The notes: generated by a model not told the origin, from the sequence alone. 64,000 nucleotides of DNA from Cristatella mucedo (GCA_009760855.2 WPIO01000017.1:1551501-1615500); one strand, 5' to 3'. Shown: positions 31,036-42,403, counted from the first letter of the stretch. Translations and numbers: made by a program.

Positions 31036-31829
31036 ATGTATGTATACCTAGTAAAATTCCCCTCTTAGCCCTTAACTAGGAGGAGGAAACCACAGCTAAT
31101 GATTCCCTACTCGGAAGAATACTGCTTCCATTTTCCAATCAGGAAAAAGGAACACCCTGAACTCTGACCGCGTGCACGTATGCGATCGCGTCCGATGTCC
31201 ACCGTCCACGTCTCCGGCTAGCTCTCGTCGAGCTAGCGACTGGGGAGCTCCGGCAGTTGCCGCTGAGCTTCGGGCGTTTCGAGCACCTGCGCCCCCCCCC
31301 ACCCGCGAGCTCCCCGCTCCCGGTGAAGGCTCAAACGCCCGCGTAGGCTTGTGACTAGTTGATTGATCGACTGGCAGACTCCGCTGGCTCGCTCCGTCTG
31401 ACTGGCTGGCCGTTGCTGGCTCTCTGCTCGGAGCTGGCTCTCCGTCTCCGCCGATTCACTCTGCTGCCTAACTGCTGCTGCTAAGAAATCTGGCCCTGCC
31501 GACACTCGGTCCTTCTTCTTGCGAAGGAAATTACGCCAGGAGATCGTCTCCCACAGGCCGATGTTAAGCGGCAGATAACGATAGTGCACGGAAGGCTGCC
31601 GGGGGGGGGGGGCTTTCCCGGCAGCCTCTCCACTCTTTCCTCGCAGGAAGGCTAATAACCTTATCTTGGAAGCAATAAATCGCCGTAGTCACTGTTCGCT
31701 CGATTAACCACACGGCGCCCCCTGCCTCCCATCGGCGGGGAGAGACGGCGCCTGCCCGCCTGTTCCTCCCCTTGGTCTCTCCACCCGGCGGTCACTCTTC
31801 TCAAAATCGTTATCTTGCTGCCAAATTGA
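31034..31829. other. Unique CpG-rich DNA with ctggct-rich part
   Basis: CpG-rich sequence with imperfect ctggct/ctccg repeats (31375-31450) and a G run near 31602. Minus-strand frames rich in Ser/Gln/Glu are open for about 118 codons but lack an ATG and any recognisable domain. It could be a CpG-rich regulatory region. Confidence 0.35.
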
Positions 31830-32027
31830 AAAGAGAAATGCAATTGAATGGTAAGTAAAATCATGCTTGAAAAACAAACAAAATGAATAATATGGTTAGG
31901 GGTGGCATGCACAGGGTCAGCATGCAAATGTGGTTAGTGGCAGCATGCACAGTGTCAGTACGCATAAGCACATCAAGGACAAATCACAGGGACCCACTAA
32001 ATGCTGTCCCAAATAGGTGTTTTTATC
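31830..32027 (-). mobile_element. LINE family 1, 3' UTR piece lacking the tail
   Basis: Close match to the 3' UTR of the 44.4-kb LINE (atatggttaggggtggcatg, cagtgtcagtacgcataagc, agggacccactaaatgctg). The terminal hairpin is missing. It forms a near-perfect inverted pair with 33193-33390. Confidence 0.85.
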
Positions 32028-32104
32028 GTTGCGTAAGAGCCGTAAGAACAGTGACTTTCTCTAAAATAATTGTCACTTAGCCCGATGCAACTCAATGGGC
32101 CACT

Positions 32105-32500
32105 CTTCAAATGCACCTATGGAATGCACGTTCCATAAGCAATAAACCCCTCGTACTACGCAGCACGATACTTGCCGACGTGATCGACTTGTTTGCTGCG
32201 ACTGAGACTTTGATGAAATCGACTAACTGCCAGACAATAACTGACACCACCACTATATGCTTTTGTTACTTTCATATCACACGGTCCACTAACAATGGAG
32301 GTGAAGGAGCAATTTTCGTTCATTCGTTGCTGAATTTTTAGCAGATTGCGAGCAGTCCTTTGGGGATCTTGCAATGAGTGGCCTCAACCCTATGCTGCCA
32401 ACTATAGCAGCCATCTACCACCCCCAGATACCAAGTCTTGTTTTTTTAATACATGTTCTCATCTCATTTTGATCCTGTATTCCAGGAGTCGCCCCTCTTC
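32105..32500 (+). mobile_element. LINE endonuclease-domain relic
   Basis: Plus-strand translation HLWNARSISNKPLVLRS, then DLFAATETLMKS and FHITRSTNNGGEGAIFVHS, lines up with the N-terminal endonuclease of the full-length LINE (LWNSRSMCNKPLV, DLLALTETWLKS, FHTPRSIKTGGGVAIAVRS). After about 32340 the frame is lost but weak similarity continues. It is much more diverged than the neighbouring 3' UTR pieces, so it comes from an older insertion. Confidence 0.75.
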
Positions 32501-32681
32501 AAATTGGTTATTTTAACACTCATTTTGATAACCCTGCTGACTGTCTATGCACCCATCGGCGGATTCACATTCTCTGTGGTGCAAGTTTGTGACCCAACGT
32601 GGCATCAAAATTTCATCTCGATCAGATTTTCCTCCATGATTGTAAGCTATCTACTCAAATGCACATCAGATCTCAAGCGGA

Positions 32682-32717
<36 letters not shown>

Positions 32718-32863
32718 TATATATAATTCGTCGGTATAGCGCCATCAGAGAACTTGATCTCTATTCAGGTGCCTCACATATGCCACGGGGTTCAACCCCA
32801 CGACCTCGGCCAGGTCTTGGTCGGGGCGTGCGCCTTAACCACTGGGCCAAACGAGCTCGGCAT
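32682..32863 (-). mobile_element. SINE B copy with (AT)n tail
   Basis: From the minus strand: A-box-like tggcccagtggttaagg, palindromic gacctggccgaggtcgt, a degraded B box, the tail tagagatcaagttctctgat and ggcgctataccgacgaatt, then an AT repeat (32682-32727). Nearly full length. Confidence 0.8.
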
Positions 32864-33192
32864 CGCTTTATCTCTGCCGTATGAATCCCCATTGGGATCG
32901 CGATCCTCTGCAAATTAAGAAAACCTAAAGAACCTCGATCATAAAGCTATTAAGGAAAGCATATTTCTTGCCACTTCTGATTGCACATTCTGACTTGTCC
33001 TCAGAGGTTGAGTGCGACAACAAGACAACGAGACAACGATTGCCGCTGGTTTTGTGGAGTTTGCTCTTCTGCACCGAGTTTCCGCCGCCGCCGTCTATGG
33101 TTTACTTTGGATGTTAAATAAGCAAGCAAGGTAACAAAAAACGAGCTTCAAAAAGCATCACGGAGATCAGGACCAAGCATATGCATAAGCAT
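32864..33192. other. Intergenic DNA, nothing recognised
   Basis: No coding content or repeat match, apart from weak LINE-like similarity near 33150-33190. Confidence 0.4.
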
Positions 33193-33477
33193 AGGAACTT
33201 AAAAACACACCTATTTAGGACAGCATTTAGTGGGTCCCTGTGATTCGTCCTTGATGTGCTTATGCATGCTGACACTGTGCATGCTGCCACTAACCACATT
33301 TGCATGCTGACCCTGTGCATGTCACCCCTAACCATATTATTCATTTTGTTTGTTTTTCAAGCATGATTTTACTTACCATTCAATTGCATTTCCCTTTGCA
33401 GCAAATGTAAAGCGCCTAAAAAGAGATTGAGTTCTCTGAGGGCACTTTATCAAGTGCATTATTATTAGTATAATCAT
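33193..33477 (+). mobile_element. LINE family 1, 5'-truncated 3' end
   Basis: Begins aacttaaaaacacacctatt, includes the last ORF2 codons, the complete 3' UTR and the tail hairpin (gcgcctaaaaagagattgag, ttctctgagggcactttatc) and ends in an ATT run. Young copy, close to the 44.4- and 60.5-kb elements. Confidence 0.9.
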
Positions 33478-33525
33478 TACCTTCTCTCCTGCTGCTGGAT
33501 GTGGCACATTGCGGCAATCGCCGTC

Positions 33526-33686
33526 CTAGTTTGGCTCACCCGTTAAGGTGCTCACCTTTAATGATCACGGTTAAGATGAATGCATTTGATGACCAAGGTT
33601 GTGAACTTAAGCCCCGAGGGATACGTGACGTGCCTGGATAGAGAATACGTTGTATGAGGGCGAAATACAAATGAATTATATTTTTA
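33526..33686 (+). mobile_element. SINE B copy, plus strand
   Basis: A-box part ggctcacccgttaaggtgct, degraded B box (gttgtgaacttaagcccc), tail gcctggatagagaatacg and gggcgaaatacaaatgaatt. The tail hairpin is eroded. Confidence 0.65.
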
Positions 33687-33957
33687 GTTTTTTCATGGCT
33701 AGAGTTTCGTAGGTGCAGACAGGACGGCGAGCACTTGCAGCACACATTTAATGTGCATATAAACTTGTAACTACCTACGCTCTATTAAAAAACGGATAAG
33801 CTTTAGCTAAGTTCATCTTAGCTATCTCAGATTCAGAGTTCGATACATTTATCAGAGCTTTGATTTTCATAAATTTCTGCACTGGTCAGCAAATTAATGT
33901 CACGCTCGGTAAACCGGAAGCGAAAAAGTGTTAGTATATGACGGCCGAAATACCGTA
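33687..33957. other. Intergenic DNA, nothing recognised
   Basis: AT-rich unique sequence between SINE B and the next LINE copy. Confidence 0.4.
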
Positions 33958-34663
33958 ATAATATAATAATACTAGTAATAATACAGTTGAAATAGCAACC
34001 TCAGAGAACTCAATCTCTTTCTAGGCACTTTACATTTGCTGCCAAGGAAGCACGGTCGAATAGTTAGTGGTAGCATGCTCAATAAACAACAAGAATAGCC
34101 CGGTTAGTGTTGACATACACAGGCTCAGCATGCAAGTATGGTTACTAGCAGCATGCACGGTGCCAGTACGCACAAGCACATAAAAAGCGAATCACAGGGA
34201 CCCACTAAATGCTGTGATAAATAGGTGCGTTTTTTAGTTTCTTTTTTAATGTGGTCAAGTCAGGGGAAGTCGTGACGCAAGTCGGGATAAAGTTCCAGGC
34301 TTTGGGAGCATATGAACTAAAGGCACGGTCTCCGAAGGATTTGAGATGTGTACGAGGTATGGGTAAAAAATTAGATTCCGAAAAGCGGACGGTACGATGC
34401 TTAACTTGGTGGGGTAGTAGACCTGATAGGTAAAGGATGCAGGGACCTAAAAGTGAATGACAGAGCCTTGAAGTCGATGCATTGCTTGACTGGGACCCAG
34501 TGCAAGTCGGCGAGAAGTGGTGGGCTATGCCAACTGCGATGCTTACGACAGACAAGCCTAGCTGCAGAGTTTTTCGCGAGCTGTGAGCGTCTGATTGCAC
34601 AGGCCGGTAGACCAGCAAGGAGTGACTTACTGAAGTCAAGACGGGAGTCACAAATGCATCAAC
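33958..34663 (-). mobile_element. LINE family 1, 5'-truncated, ORF2 C-terminus and 3' end
   Basis: AAT run, tail hairpin, 3' UTR and then the C-terminal coding part: LLPHQVKHRTVRFSESN, KSFGDRAFSSYAPKAWN and SPDLTTLKKKLKN match the full-length protein (residues 978-1042). Frameshifts upstream. It ends abruptly against a LINE family 2 piece. Confidence 0.88.
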
Positions 34664-34910
34664 CAAGCATAGCTGAGTCATAAGAGCAGTCAAGGAAGTG
34701 AGTGGCATGAAAGTAGCAACTCAGGACGGCGGGAAAAGATGTGCCACAGTAGGCAGCAGGAGTGAAGGTGTAGCGCTGGAGCTGTAGAAGTGAGTACCGA
34801 AGTCTAGTAGCTGCAGAGTAAAAGCTTCTGTCGCCAGCGGTCTTTATGCGTAGGAATGGAAGAGCTACTATTTTGTCCATTGAGGAGCTGAGGGCTCTCC
34901 TAATAAACGA
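34664..34910 (-). mobile_element. LINE family 2, C-terminal ORF2 relic
   Basis: Minus-strand translation LRIKTAGDRSFYSAATRL and FPAVLSCYFHATHFLDCS matches the family 2 copy at 37.3-37.5 kb (LRLKTVGDRSFSSAGPRL, SAVLRCYFYATHYLNCS). It adjoins the truncated 5' end of the family 1 copy. Confidence 0.75.
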
Positions 34911-35439
34911 GATTACGAGGTATTCAAGCCCGGGTCAACTAATCGGTAGTCAGCCGTTGTGCTCTAGCATCATTCAAGCCCGATGTGGTGGGAGTTACTC
35001 CCCCCTGAGACTTGACTCCAGTCCGCAGTCCGGTGCTGCTCTGGGTTCTGCGTGAGAGTTGTTGTGCGACGTGGCTAATGGTGGACATCTGTAACCCTCA
35101 GCGGCTTTCAAAATAGACTTCTTTACGCATGCGTTTGGGCATAATATCGTAACGCATGAGCAGAAGCGTTCCTAGGATATTGTTCACTCCGGGACGAACT
35201 ACAGATGACACCCCCACCCAGTATTAGATACCCATTTCCGGCGCTCCATGTCAGCGCCCGGGGACACATGTCCCCTGACCACCCTTCGGTACGCCGCTGC
35301 GTATGAGCTATCTTCGTTGCAGCCAAGTTCCGATACCGTCTCTTTTGCCTCGTAGAGTTAGATTTGTGACGGTCGACAAACTCGGCTATTTCACCAACTC
35401 GCATCAGGCTCGGCAAACTGCTGGTCCATATCATGCTAT
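34911..35439. other. Intergenic DNA, nothing recognised
   Basis: Moderately CpG-rich unique sequence. No exon or repeat can be supported. Confidence 0.4.
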
Positions 35440-35893
35440 TTTTCTCTCAATTTTAATTCCCTTTACTCGTTGGCTCCAGCCTACGTATCAGAACTACTCT
35501 CCAACTAGGCAAGACCCCGTATCACAGCTCTTCTCACTTATATCGTTTATCTGTGCCTCAAACGAATCTGAAAATCTTTAAAGACCGTTCGTACGCTCCC
35601 AAAGCCTGGAACGAACTCCCGATTGACGTCATGCCATTTCCTAAATTGGCAACATTTAACAAAGCTAAAAATGCAACTGCTTCTCATAGTATTTTCTGGG
35701 TTCTTGTGATTTGTCCTTCGTTCGCTTATGCATGCTGACACTGGGCATATTACCACGAAACCATATTTAGCATAATGACACTTCACATTTTACCACTAAA
35801 AATTTGATCAAGCTTCCTTTACAACATATATAAAGGTCCTAGACAGAGATTAAATTCTGAGAGGGCGCTGTACATAAGCATTATTATTATTAT
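35440..35893 (+). mobile_element. LINE family 1-related, ORF2 C-terminus and 3' end
   Basis: Starts ggctccagcctacgtatcag (MAPAYLS region), then LKIFKDRSYAPKAWNELP, a degenerate 3' UTR (catgctgacactgggcatat) and the tail (gacagagattaaattctgag, ggcgctgtacataagc) with an ATT run. Diverged. Confidence 0.75.
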
Positions 35894-36740
35894 TTTTGAA
35901 ATATTATGCGTTGAATTTACCAAAAGGTCACGAACTAACAGAAGTTTCGTTACAGATTTCGCTGTATGCAAGCCAAACATTCTCTTGAAGTCCTGCATGA
36001 TACACAATTGGTGCATGAAAAAATCCTTTTTATTCCACTTCGAGAGCTGCTGCTGACCCCAACCAATGCGGAAGTGCCCTCAATTCATTCATGTGCTGTC
36101 GAGCCCTTTTACTCAGAGCACTTGCAGTCGCAATACGAACCTCTCAGTGCTTCTGCAGCTCGCAGGATGCTCGCAGCGGCCTCGAAGGCTTCTCGTTCTG
36201 TCTGTCTGTTCATCTAATTCAGAGGGAACTGCAGCTTAATGTCGCCACATCGGCTGAGCGAGATGACAGTTGTGCAGCTACACCTAGTGCCTGCATACTC
36301 GTTAGAGACTTCCCGCCAGGTGGCTGCAGTTTTTCAACAGCATTAAGGACGAGACAGCGCTATTATTAGCGTCTTCAACTCTGCTGCTTGGGAGCGACGG
36401 CAGTTTGACAGCTTCAAAACGCCAATGGCTAATCTTACTTCAATAGTCAATGGCTAATCCTACCGCAGTAAGGAAGTTACAATTGGCTTCGTTTTTACCT
36501 CTCCCTAAATTAAACTGACTCGTGTCGCAGCTCCACTAAAGGCTCCACACCTTTGGATTCGGTAAGGGATGAGCACAAGGGATGCGCTTACAGCTCGAAA
36601 TGACAGCAAAGACGGCATGCCGCCTCGATACGGTGAGGGTGGGGGTGTGACATGATGCTCTGCACCCTGGGCACTACTGCTTGGAGACGAAGAAAAACCA
36701 CGATTTCAAAACCTACGAGAGGTTAAGTACCGGCGTGCTT
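35894..36740. other. Intergenic DNA, nothing recognised
   Basis: Unique sequence. Open frames of 80-90 codons near 35966-36370 have no recognisable content. Confidence 0.4.
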
Positions 36741-36742
36741 AT

Positions 36743-37545
36743 TTGTATAAACAATGTGCAAAAAGCAACGATGGGGCAGCTGCAATAATTCGACCTCAAG
36801 TCGCTTGCTCTCACGACTCGCCGTTCGCCACTGCTGCTGATGGTGATGCTATTGTGCGACCATCACCACGTGCTCGAAATTTAGGTGTCGTGTTCGACAG
36901 CTGCCTTAATTTCAAAAGCTTCATTCAAAAGACTGCCTCTACAGCTAGCCATCACATCCGATCCCTATCCAAGATTAGAAGCTGTCTCCCACAGTGGCTT
37001 GTAAAAAAATTAACTAGCTCTTTAGTTCTGTCTCGGCTTGATTATTGTAATTCCCTTTTGGCTGGGCTGCCACAGAAACCTATCATTCCACTGCAGCGGA
37101 CAATGAATATGGCTGCAAGGCTAGTCTTCAAGTCCCAGCGGTTTGAGCACGTGTCTCCTTTGCTGAAAGAGCTAGGATGGTTCCCGGTTGAGCAAAGGAT
37201 ACAGAGCTAAGTTCTTACGCTGACCCACAAGGCCGCCACGGCTTGGCTCCTTCGTACCTAGCTGAACTGCTGCATCAGTTTCAGCCTGTTCGTGCCCTCA
37301 GGTCCTGCGTGGACAATAAATTAGCTGTCACATTACTCCGCTTAAAGACAGTTGGCGACAGAAGCTTTAGCTCTGCAGGTCCTAGACTGTGGAACTCGCT
37401 TCCACAATTATTTCGCAACGACAACTACTCTCCTACTGCCGACTATGGCACATCCTGTTCAGCGGTCCTGAGGTGCTACTTCTATGCTACTCACTACCTC
37501 AACTGCTCTCCTGACTCTGCCATGCTTACCACTTTCTCTTAGTTG
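36743..37545 (+). mobile_element. LINE family 2 (second CR1-like family), ORF2 C-terminal part
   Basis: Two frames joined by a frameshift near 37205. Frame 1: RARNLGVVFDSCLNFKSFI, LSRLDYCNSLLAGLP and LKELGWFPVEQRIQ. Frame 2: LAPSYLAELLHQFQPVRALR, LLRLKTVGDRSFSSAGPRLW, ending at a stop near 37542. This is the segment after the reverse transcriptase catalytic core in CR1/Rex-type elements. It differs from family 1 in sequence and ends without the family 1 tail hairpin. Best-preserved copy of this family here. Confidence 0.85.
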
Positions 37546-38029
37546 CGTGATACGAAGTCTGTTGTCTACCGAATGCGTATGGAAAGCCATTTAGGCTTTG
37601 AGTGCGATGTAGGAAACTCTGCTTAGTTACACTCACTTCGCCTTTGCCACTTGGTGGAATTACAGACATTATGCATTAAATTATGACGTTTTTAGCTAGC
37701 AGTGACGAATCGGCAAGTTGGGCTCGTTTTCCGAACTCTTTTCGCATTGAAGCTTAGGATCTATCCGCTTGTGATTCGGAAACTGCATTATTAGTGGTCC
37801 ATCTACCGGCTGTTCCTCCTCTCTCTTTCCGCTTCTTTTTAGCCCACGGCGACGAGCTCTCTGCGGCCGAGCAAACAAGACCAGCGAGTGACTCACTGGC
37901 CTTCCTTGTGCACGGTTCGCGTGCAGGCCACTGAGGGCACATGTTTTGCATATACGTATGTATACATATATGGTACTCGTTGATCTTGGTCGCTGACATA
38001 AAGTATATACATTTACTGCTGTATATAAA
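37546..38029. other. Intergenic DNA, nothing recognised
   Basis: Unique sequence with a minus-strand frame of about 200 codons that runs on through the SINE B copy; this argues against a real gene. Confidence 0.4.
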
Positions 38030-38190
38030 TATTTCATTTGTATAGCGTGCCGCCCAAGAGAACCTGTTATACATTCGGGCGCTCCACGTTTACGACCGGG
38101 CTTGAGCCCCCGACCTCGGTCATCAAACACAGTAGCCTTGATCTTGGCAGAGGCGAGCACCTTGACCACTGGGCTAAGCCAGCGTGGGCA
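38030..38190 (-). mobile_element. SINE B copy, minus strand
   Basis: Minus strand: A-box-like tggcttagcccagtggtcaa, palindromic gaccgaggtcggggg, B-box-like gggctcaagcccgg, and the tail with caggttctcttgggcggc and tatacaaatga. Full length but with an altered tail. Confidence 0.75.
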
Positions 38191-38439
38191 TCTCTTTTCG
38201 ATCGAAAATGTCACGCAGCTCAGACACCAGGAAATAGCTCGGCGTGTACGTGCGGCAAGAACTGACTGCGTGGCGTAGGCGCTCACAAGCTGACGCCTAT
38301 TTTCGGCCAAATAGGGAAATACGCCCCGTCCATTTTTAGCTCAGAGCGCCGCTAAATAGCTTAGCTCATCCGCTCGGCGAGCTCGCAGGTGGCTAATCGC
38401 TCGGAAACGCACTTGTCCGTATTCAGTCAGAACGTTTTC

Positions 38440-39060
38440 GCAGTTGACAGTGATTTGTGGGCCGACCTTAGTCGAAATGGCTGTCCAGCGGTCAAGCACA
38501 GATCGCGCAGACGGCTCAGCAGCTGCTGGCGGCGGCGCTTCGGAAGGCCGAGCTCAGGTTGGCGGCCGCCAAAGTGCCGATCCGGGAGCAAAACGGCACT
38601 AGTACTCGCGGCCCCGCGGCGGCCTCGATTACCAGGCCGCCGCCGCCGCTCCCTCCCTCGCGTGCGGCCTTGCAGGCGACTGGCCAGGCAGTTGGGGACG
38701 CGGCTCCTGCGCGTTGGCAATGTCGAGCGCGCATTGTCGTGGGCGCGCGACCCTCGCCTAGCGCGGCTAGCGGCGCAGTGCAACTTGCCAACACCCGTAG
38801 CCCGCAATACGCCAACGATCATGACGCAGCGCTCGATATACCGCAAGCAGCCGGCGCTTGCAACAACGACGCCGTAGTAGGAGAAAAGCGCAAACAATGG
38901 CCGGTATATTACGGCTGACATGACTGATATCCAGCCGATTCGCCAACAGGCTTTCAGCAGCTCACACTCAGCGCAAGGACTCGCCGACCGGAGTTGCTCC
39001 GCGCGAGCGACTGCGGTCGGGACCGTGCCCTCTACAATGGCGGCCGTGTCATAAGTCGTG
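38440..39060. promoter_or_regulatory. CpG-island-like block, possible promoter or first exon
   Basis: Extremely GC- and CpG-rich. It carries overlapping open frames on both strands: plus 38472-38918, with an Ala/Gln/Leu-rich stretch AQTAQQLLAAALRKAELRLA then proline-rich sequence, and minus 38921-38427 starting at an ATG. None is recognisable. Such blocks are often unmethylated promoters, but no splice-linked exon was found. Confidence 0.3.
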
Positions 39061-39695
39061 TCATAATTTCGTTCGTACGTAACGTCGCACTGCTCATAAG
39101 CTTCGGCGGCTAATCGCGGCTATTCATAAGCGGCCCAGTTCTAACTCAGCAGGAAAGTTTCTAGTTCGAAATCGAGGCTCAGCTGTCTAGCTCACAGTCC
39201 ATAGCAGCTCTCTGGGCATTACAGCATCCTGCTAACAGGAAATCGTTTCAGAAGTTGCTGGGCGCCTGACTCCTCCATAAGCTGTTTGGCGCCGGACTCG
39301 AGTCATTCGGCTGTCCTTATCCTCATAAGCTGCTTGGGGCCGGCCCGTGGTCATGCGGGCCCACAGTGGTCATGCACCCGCATGTGTGGATGAGAAGAGA
39401 GTCTTTCAGTGCAGCCACGAGACCGCCGGACAGATTATTTGCGTCGCCTGCTAATAGCAATCCGGATTATACTGGAATCGCTCAGCGGCGGCCTATGGGT
39501 TAGTGTAATGGAGCCCATTATCGTTGATACCAGTTTGAATATCGGAAGTACAAGGTGGATTTGCCTGCCAATCGACGACCTACCGTCGATGCCGGGTGAT
39601 CATTGAGCAATGTCCGCCGAACTGCTGCAAGAATCTCTTTGAATTGATAATGGACCGAACCGGAAGTACCATGCACTATGAGGTCTCATGTTCTT
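39061..39695. other. Intergenic DNA, nothing recognised
   Basis: CpG-rich unique DNA. A repeated phrase (cataagctg.ttggcgccgg, then cataagctgcttggggccgg) occurs near 39278 and 39333. Confidence 0.4.
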
Positions 39696-39875
39696 ATAAA
39701 AAAATACTAGCTGATTTAACAGCCTCTTTTTGTATAACGACAGAGGACCCTTTACTGCTATAGCCGCCGCTTGCAGAGGCAATAAAGGATCGCCCACCGC
39801 AGGATTCGAGTTCACGACCTCGGTCCAGAGGTCGTGAAAAGCAACCACCTTACCTAGTGCGCCATCGCGGCTCAC
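39696..39875 (-). mobile_element. SINE A copy, minus strand
   Basis: Full-length copy: A/T tail aaaaaaatac, tail gctgatttaacagcctct, B box ggattcgag, palindrome cacgacctcgg...gaggtcgtg and 5' end cgcggctcac. It directly adjoins the LINE relic that follows. Confidence 0.88.
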
Positions 39876-39879
39876 GTAT

Positions 39880-41290
39880 CCCCAGGTCTTGTCCCTGTTT
39901 TCATCAAAAAGGCTGTTGCTATGCTACTCACTTTAGAAAGACACATTAGACCAGGCGAGAGCTTAAGAAACCAACTCCGTCTGTCTACTACCATTCTTAT
40001 CAAAAGTTATGAAATGAGTAGTGGCAGATAAGCTTAAAATTCTTATTTCAAAACTAGCAAAGATATTTCAGTCAAGTTTTTGAACTAATTACTCTCTAGT
40101 ATATAGTATATCACTCTCTATCACGCAATCATTTCAGCGATTGTGTAACGGCCTCATCGCGAGCGTAAACTTAGTCGAGTATCTCTTCTTTTTTGTTTGA
40201 TCTTTCGGCTGCGTTTGACATCGTTGATCACCAAGTTCTTCTCGAGCGCCTCTCGTCAAGCCAGGGCATCACTGCCACTGAGCTGCCATGGTTCAGATCC
40301 TATCGCACGAGGAGACTTCAGAGCATTCATGTCAACGGGCAACAGTAATCCGAAGAGCCTCTAAAGTTCGGGGTCTGTTCCAGGAGTCTGTGCTTGTTCC
40401 GCTTCTTTTCACAATTTATACTCTCCTTATTTCCGATGTGATCGTCAAACAGAATCTAGGCTTTCACGTCTATGCCAATGACAGCCAGTTGTATCTATAC
40501 TTTGATCCATCTCAGCCTTCCAGCAGGTCAAACTCTTTCACCTTTATTGCTGCAAATATTGCTGATATCCACACGATGGGATGGAAGTAAAGTTTCTCAA
40601 ATTAAATGTTAATACAAATAACTTATTAGTTACGGGCAAACCTAGTGCTACTCAGAAATAAGAAAACCTATACCTCAAAATGGTCTCTACCAACATGTCT
40701 CCAACAGCATCTGCATGCAAAATGTGTGTCCTGTTCCAAAGTGATCTTTCACTAAACGACCATATCAGCTCCGAAATCAAGTCTACCTACTTTGAGCTAC
40801 GGAACATTGCAGAATACCGGGCTTGCTTAGACAGGGCTACTACATCAAAGTTGGTACATGCATTTGTGACATCCCCTCTCGACTCCTGGAACTCACTACT
40901 TGCCGATCTTTACGGCCTGTGTAATAAGGCCTTTACATTTGGTGCAAAATTCTGCAGCCAGGCTAGCCTGTCGTTAACGTCGACATTGCCACTTAGCACC
41001 GCTTCTAACCGATCTGCACTGGCTACCATCAAGAATCCTACTGACTTTGGTTTTGTCGATTACATTTGGGTCCCTTTCTTCTCTAGCTCCAATCAGACAT
41101 CGTACCACCCTCTCTTCTGATCAAAGTCGTTCAGCTGTGCTTCAAGCTTCGCCTCAAATTCTTCGTAGACCATGCTTTTAGATCTTGTGCTACCACATCT
41201 TGAACCTCACTACTGATTGACGTCGCGGCATTCCTTGATTTGATGAAAAATTTAGTTCTCTGAGGGTGCTATACAAATGTCTAATTATTG
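39880..41290 (+). mobile_element. LINE family 1-related, reverse transcriptase relic with 3' end
   Basis: Degenerate but continuous plus-strand copy: LLPFLSK (near 39985), DLSAAFDIVDHQVLLERLSS (near 40200), PLKFGV, a decayed YADD motif (FHVYANDSQLYLYFDPSQPS near 40461), then the C-terminal segment (SDLSLNDHISSEIKSTYFEL, 40740-40800). The end reads ttagttctctgagggtgcta then tacaaatg, closer to the SINE B tail than to the young LINE tail. Many stops and frameshifts; dead. Confidence 0.85.
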
Positions 41291-41698
41291 TTTTCATTAT
41301 AGTTATTGTATAACATACTTTTGCCTGTAATATTCTCGTTGGTTGAATGTGTTCGTCGATTCTTTAAAACTACTCTCGTTCGTGCAGCTGATAACATCTT
41401 AGGCAGCAATGATGATGGAATGATGTTGGACTAGTACAATGATGATGAATTAGTCTGCTCTGCGTGTGGATATGTCTGCTGCGATCAGCAGCAACGTCCA
41501 AAGACCGCCACCGCTCGGATTTAGTGAGCTGCTCTTGCCATGCTGCGTCATGCTGGTCTAGGCTCTTTTTTATAAGGGTAACTCCCAAACGCCTGAATTC
41601 GTGCTTACCAGAAAGGAGCTGCCACGCAACGTCTTCACCGCGGCCTTCTCTGTCTGCCATCGGCCTGATTGGACCTCTTCTTCTTCTTCTTCTTCTCT

Positions 41699-41787
<89 letters not shown>

Positions 41788-42235
41788 TTCCTCTCTCTCT
41801 CTTCGGTGGCGAATTTAAATTAAGAGTTCAATGTTTAACGGATCATTTGATATCCCCGAGGCGAGAGAGAAAGAGTGAGAAGTGATGGTCGGTTGTTCTG
41901 ATGAGGCTTTTTCGTGATTTAAATCATGCCGGTCTGACTGGGTGAATCTGTTCAGGGTGGTGACCAGCTTTTCGTCCGTCACAAATGTTCGAACTCGCGT
42001 ACCGGCACTGAAACCGAAGTCCTTTACACAAACTTGCTGCTCGCACCGGTGCAAGTCCCAGCAGACACGTTCAACTGAGCTAGCGCCTCATCGCATATCT
42101 AACACGTCTCTGAAGCCGCACCGATACAAGCAGGTACTTCGATGGTAGCAATTAAGGAAACCGTACATTAAGAACAACTTAACGCCTTTAGCGTATAGCT
42201 ATATATTCCACATCCGACGATGACCACAAATGGCA
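41291..42235. repeat. Unique DNA with (TTC)n(TC)n array at 41674-41803
   Basis: A TTC run passes into about 110 bases of TC repeat. On either side (41291-41673 and 41804-42235) nothing is recognised. Confidence 0.9.
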
Positions 42236-42359
42236 CAGCTGGGTTTGTCCAGCGGTGCTCGCCCCGACTAAGGTCTGGCTGAGGTCGTGGGCTCGAGCCC
42301 TGAGGCATATGTGAAGCGCCTGAATGGAGATTTAGTTCTCTTGGGGCGCTATACAAATG

Positions 42360-42403
<44 letters not shown>
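42236..42403 (+). mobile_element. SINE B copy, plus strand, with (AT)n tail
   Basis: Best-preserved copy: A-box part agctgggtttgtccagcggt, B-box-like gtgggctcgagccctg, tail gaagcgcctgaatggagatt, tagttctcttggggcgct and atacaaatgaattat, then (AT)n to 42403. The tail can fold into a hairpin. Confidence 0.88.

Noticed and set aside
31830-32500. Twin-priming inversion: a minus-strand LINE 3' end next to a plus-strand endonuclease piece
   Set aside because: The 3' UTR is nearly identical to young copies while the endonuclease piece is highly diverged, so they come from insertions of different age.
37696-38310. 204-codon minus-strand frame
   Set aside because: It runs through a complete SINE B insertion, so most of it is repeat sequence.
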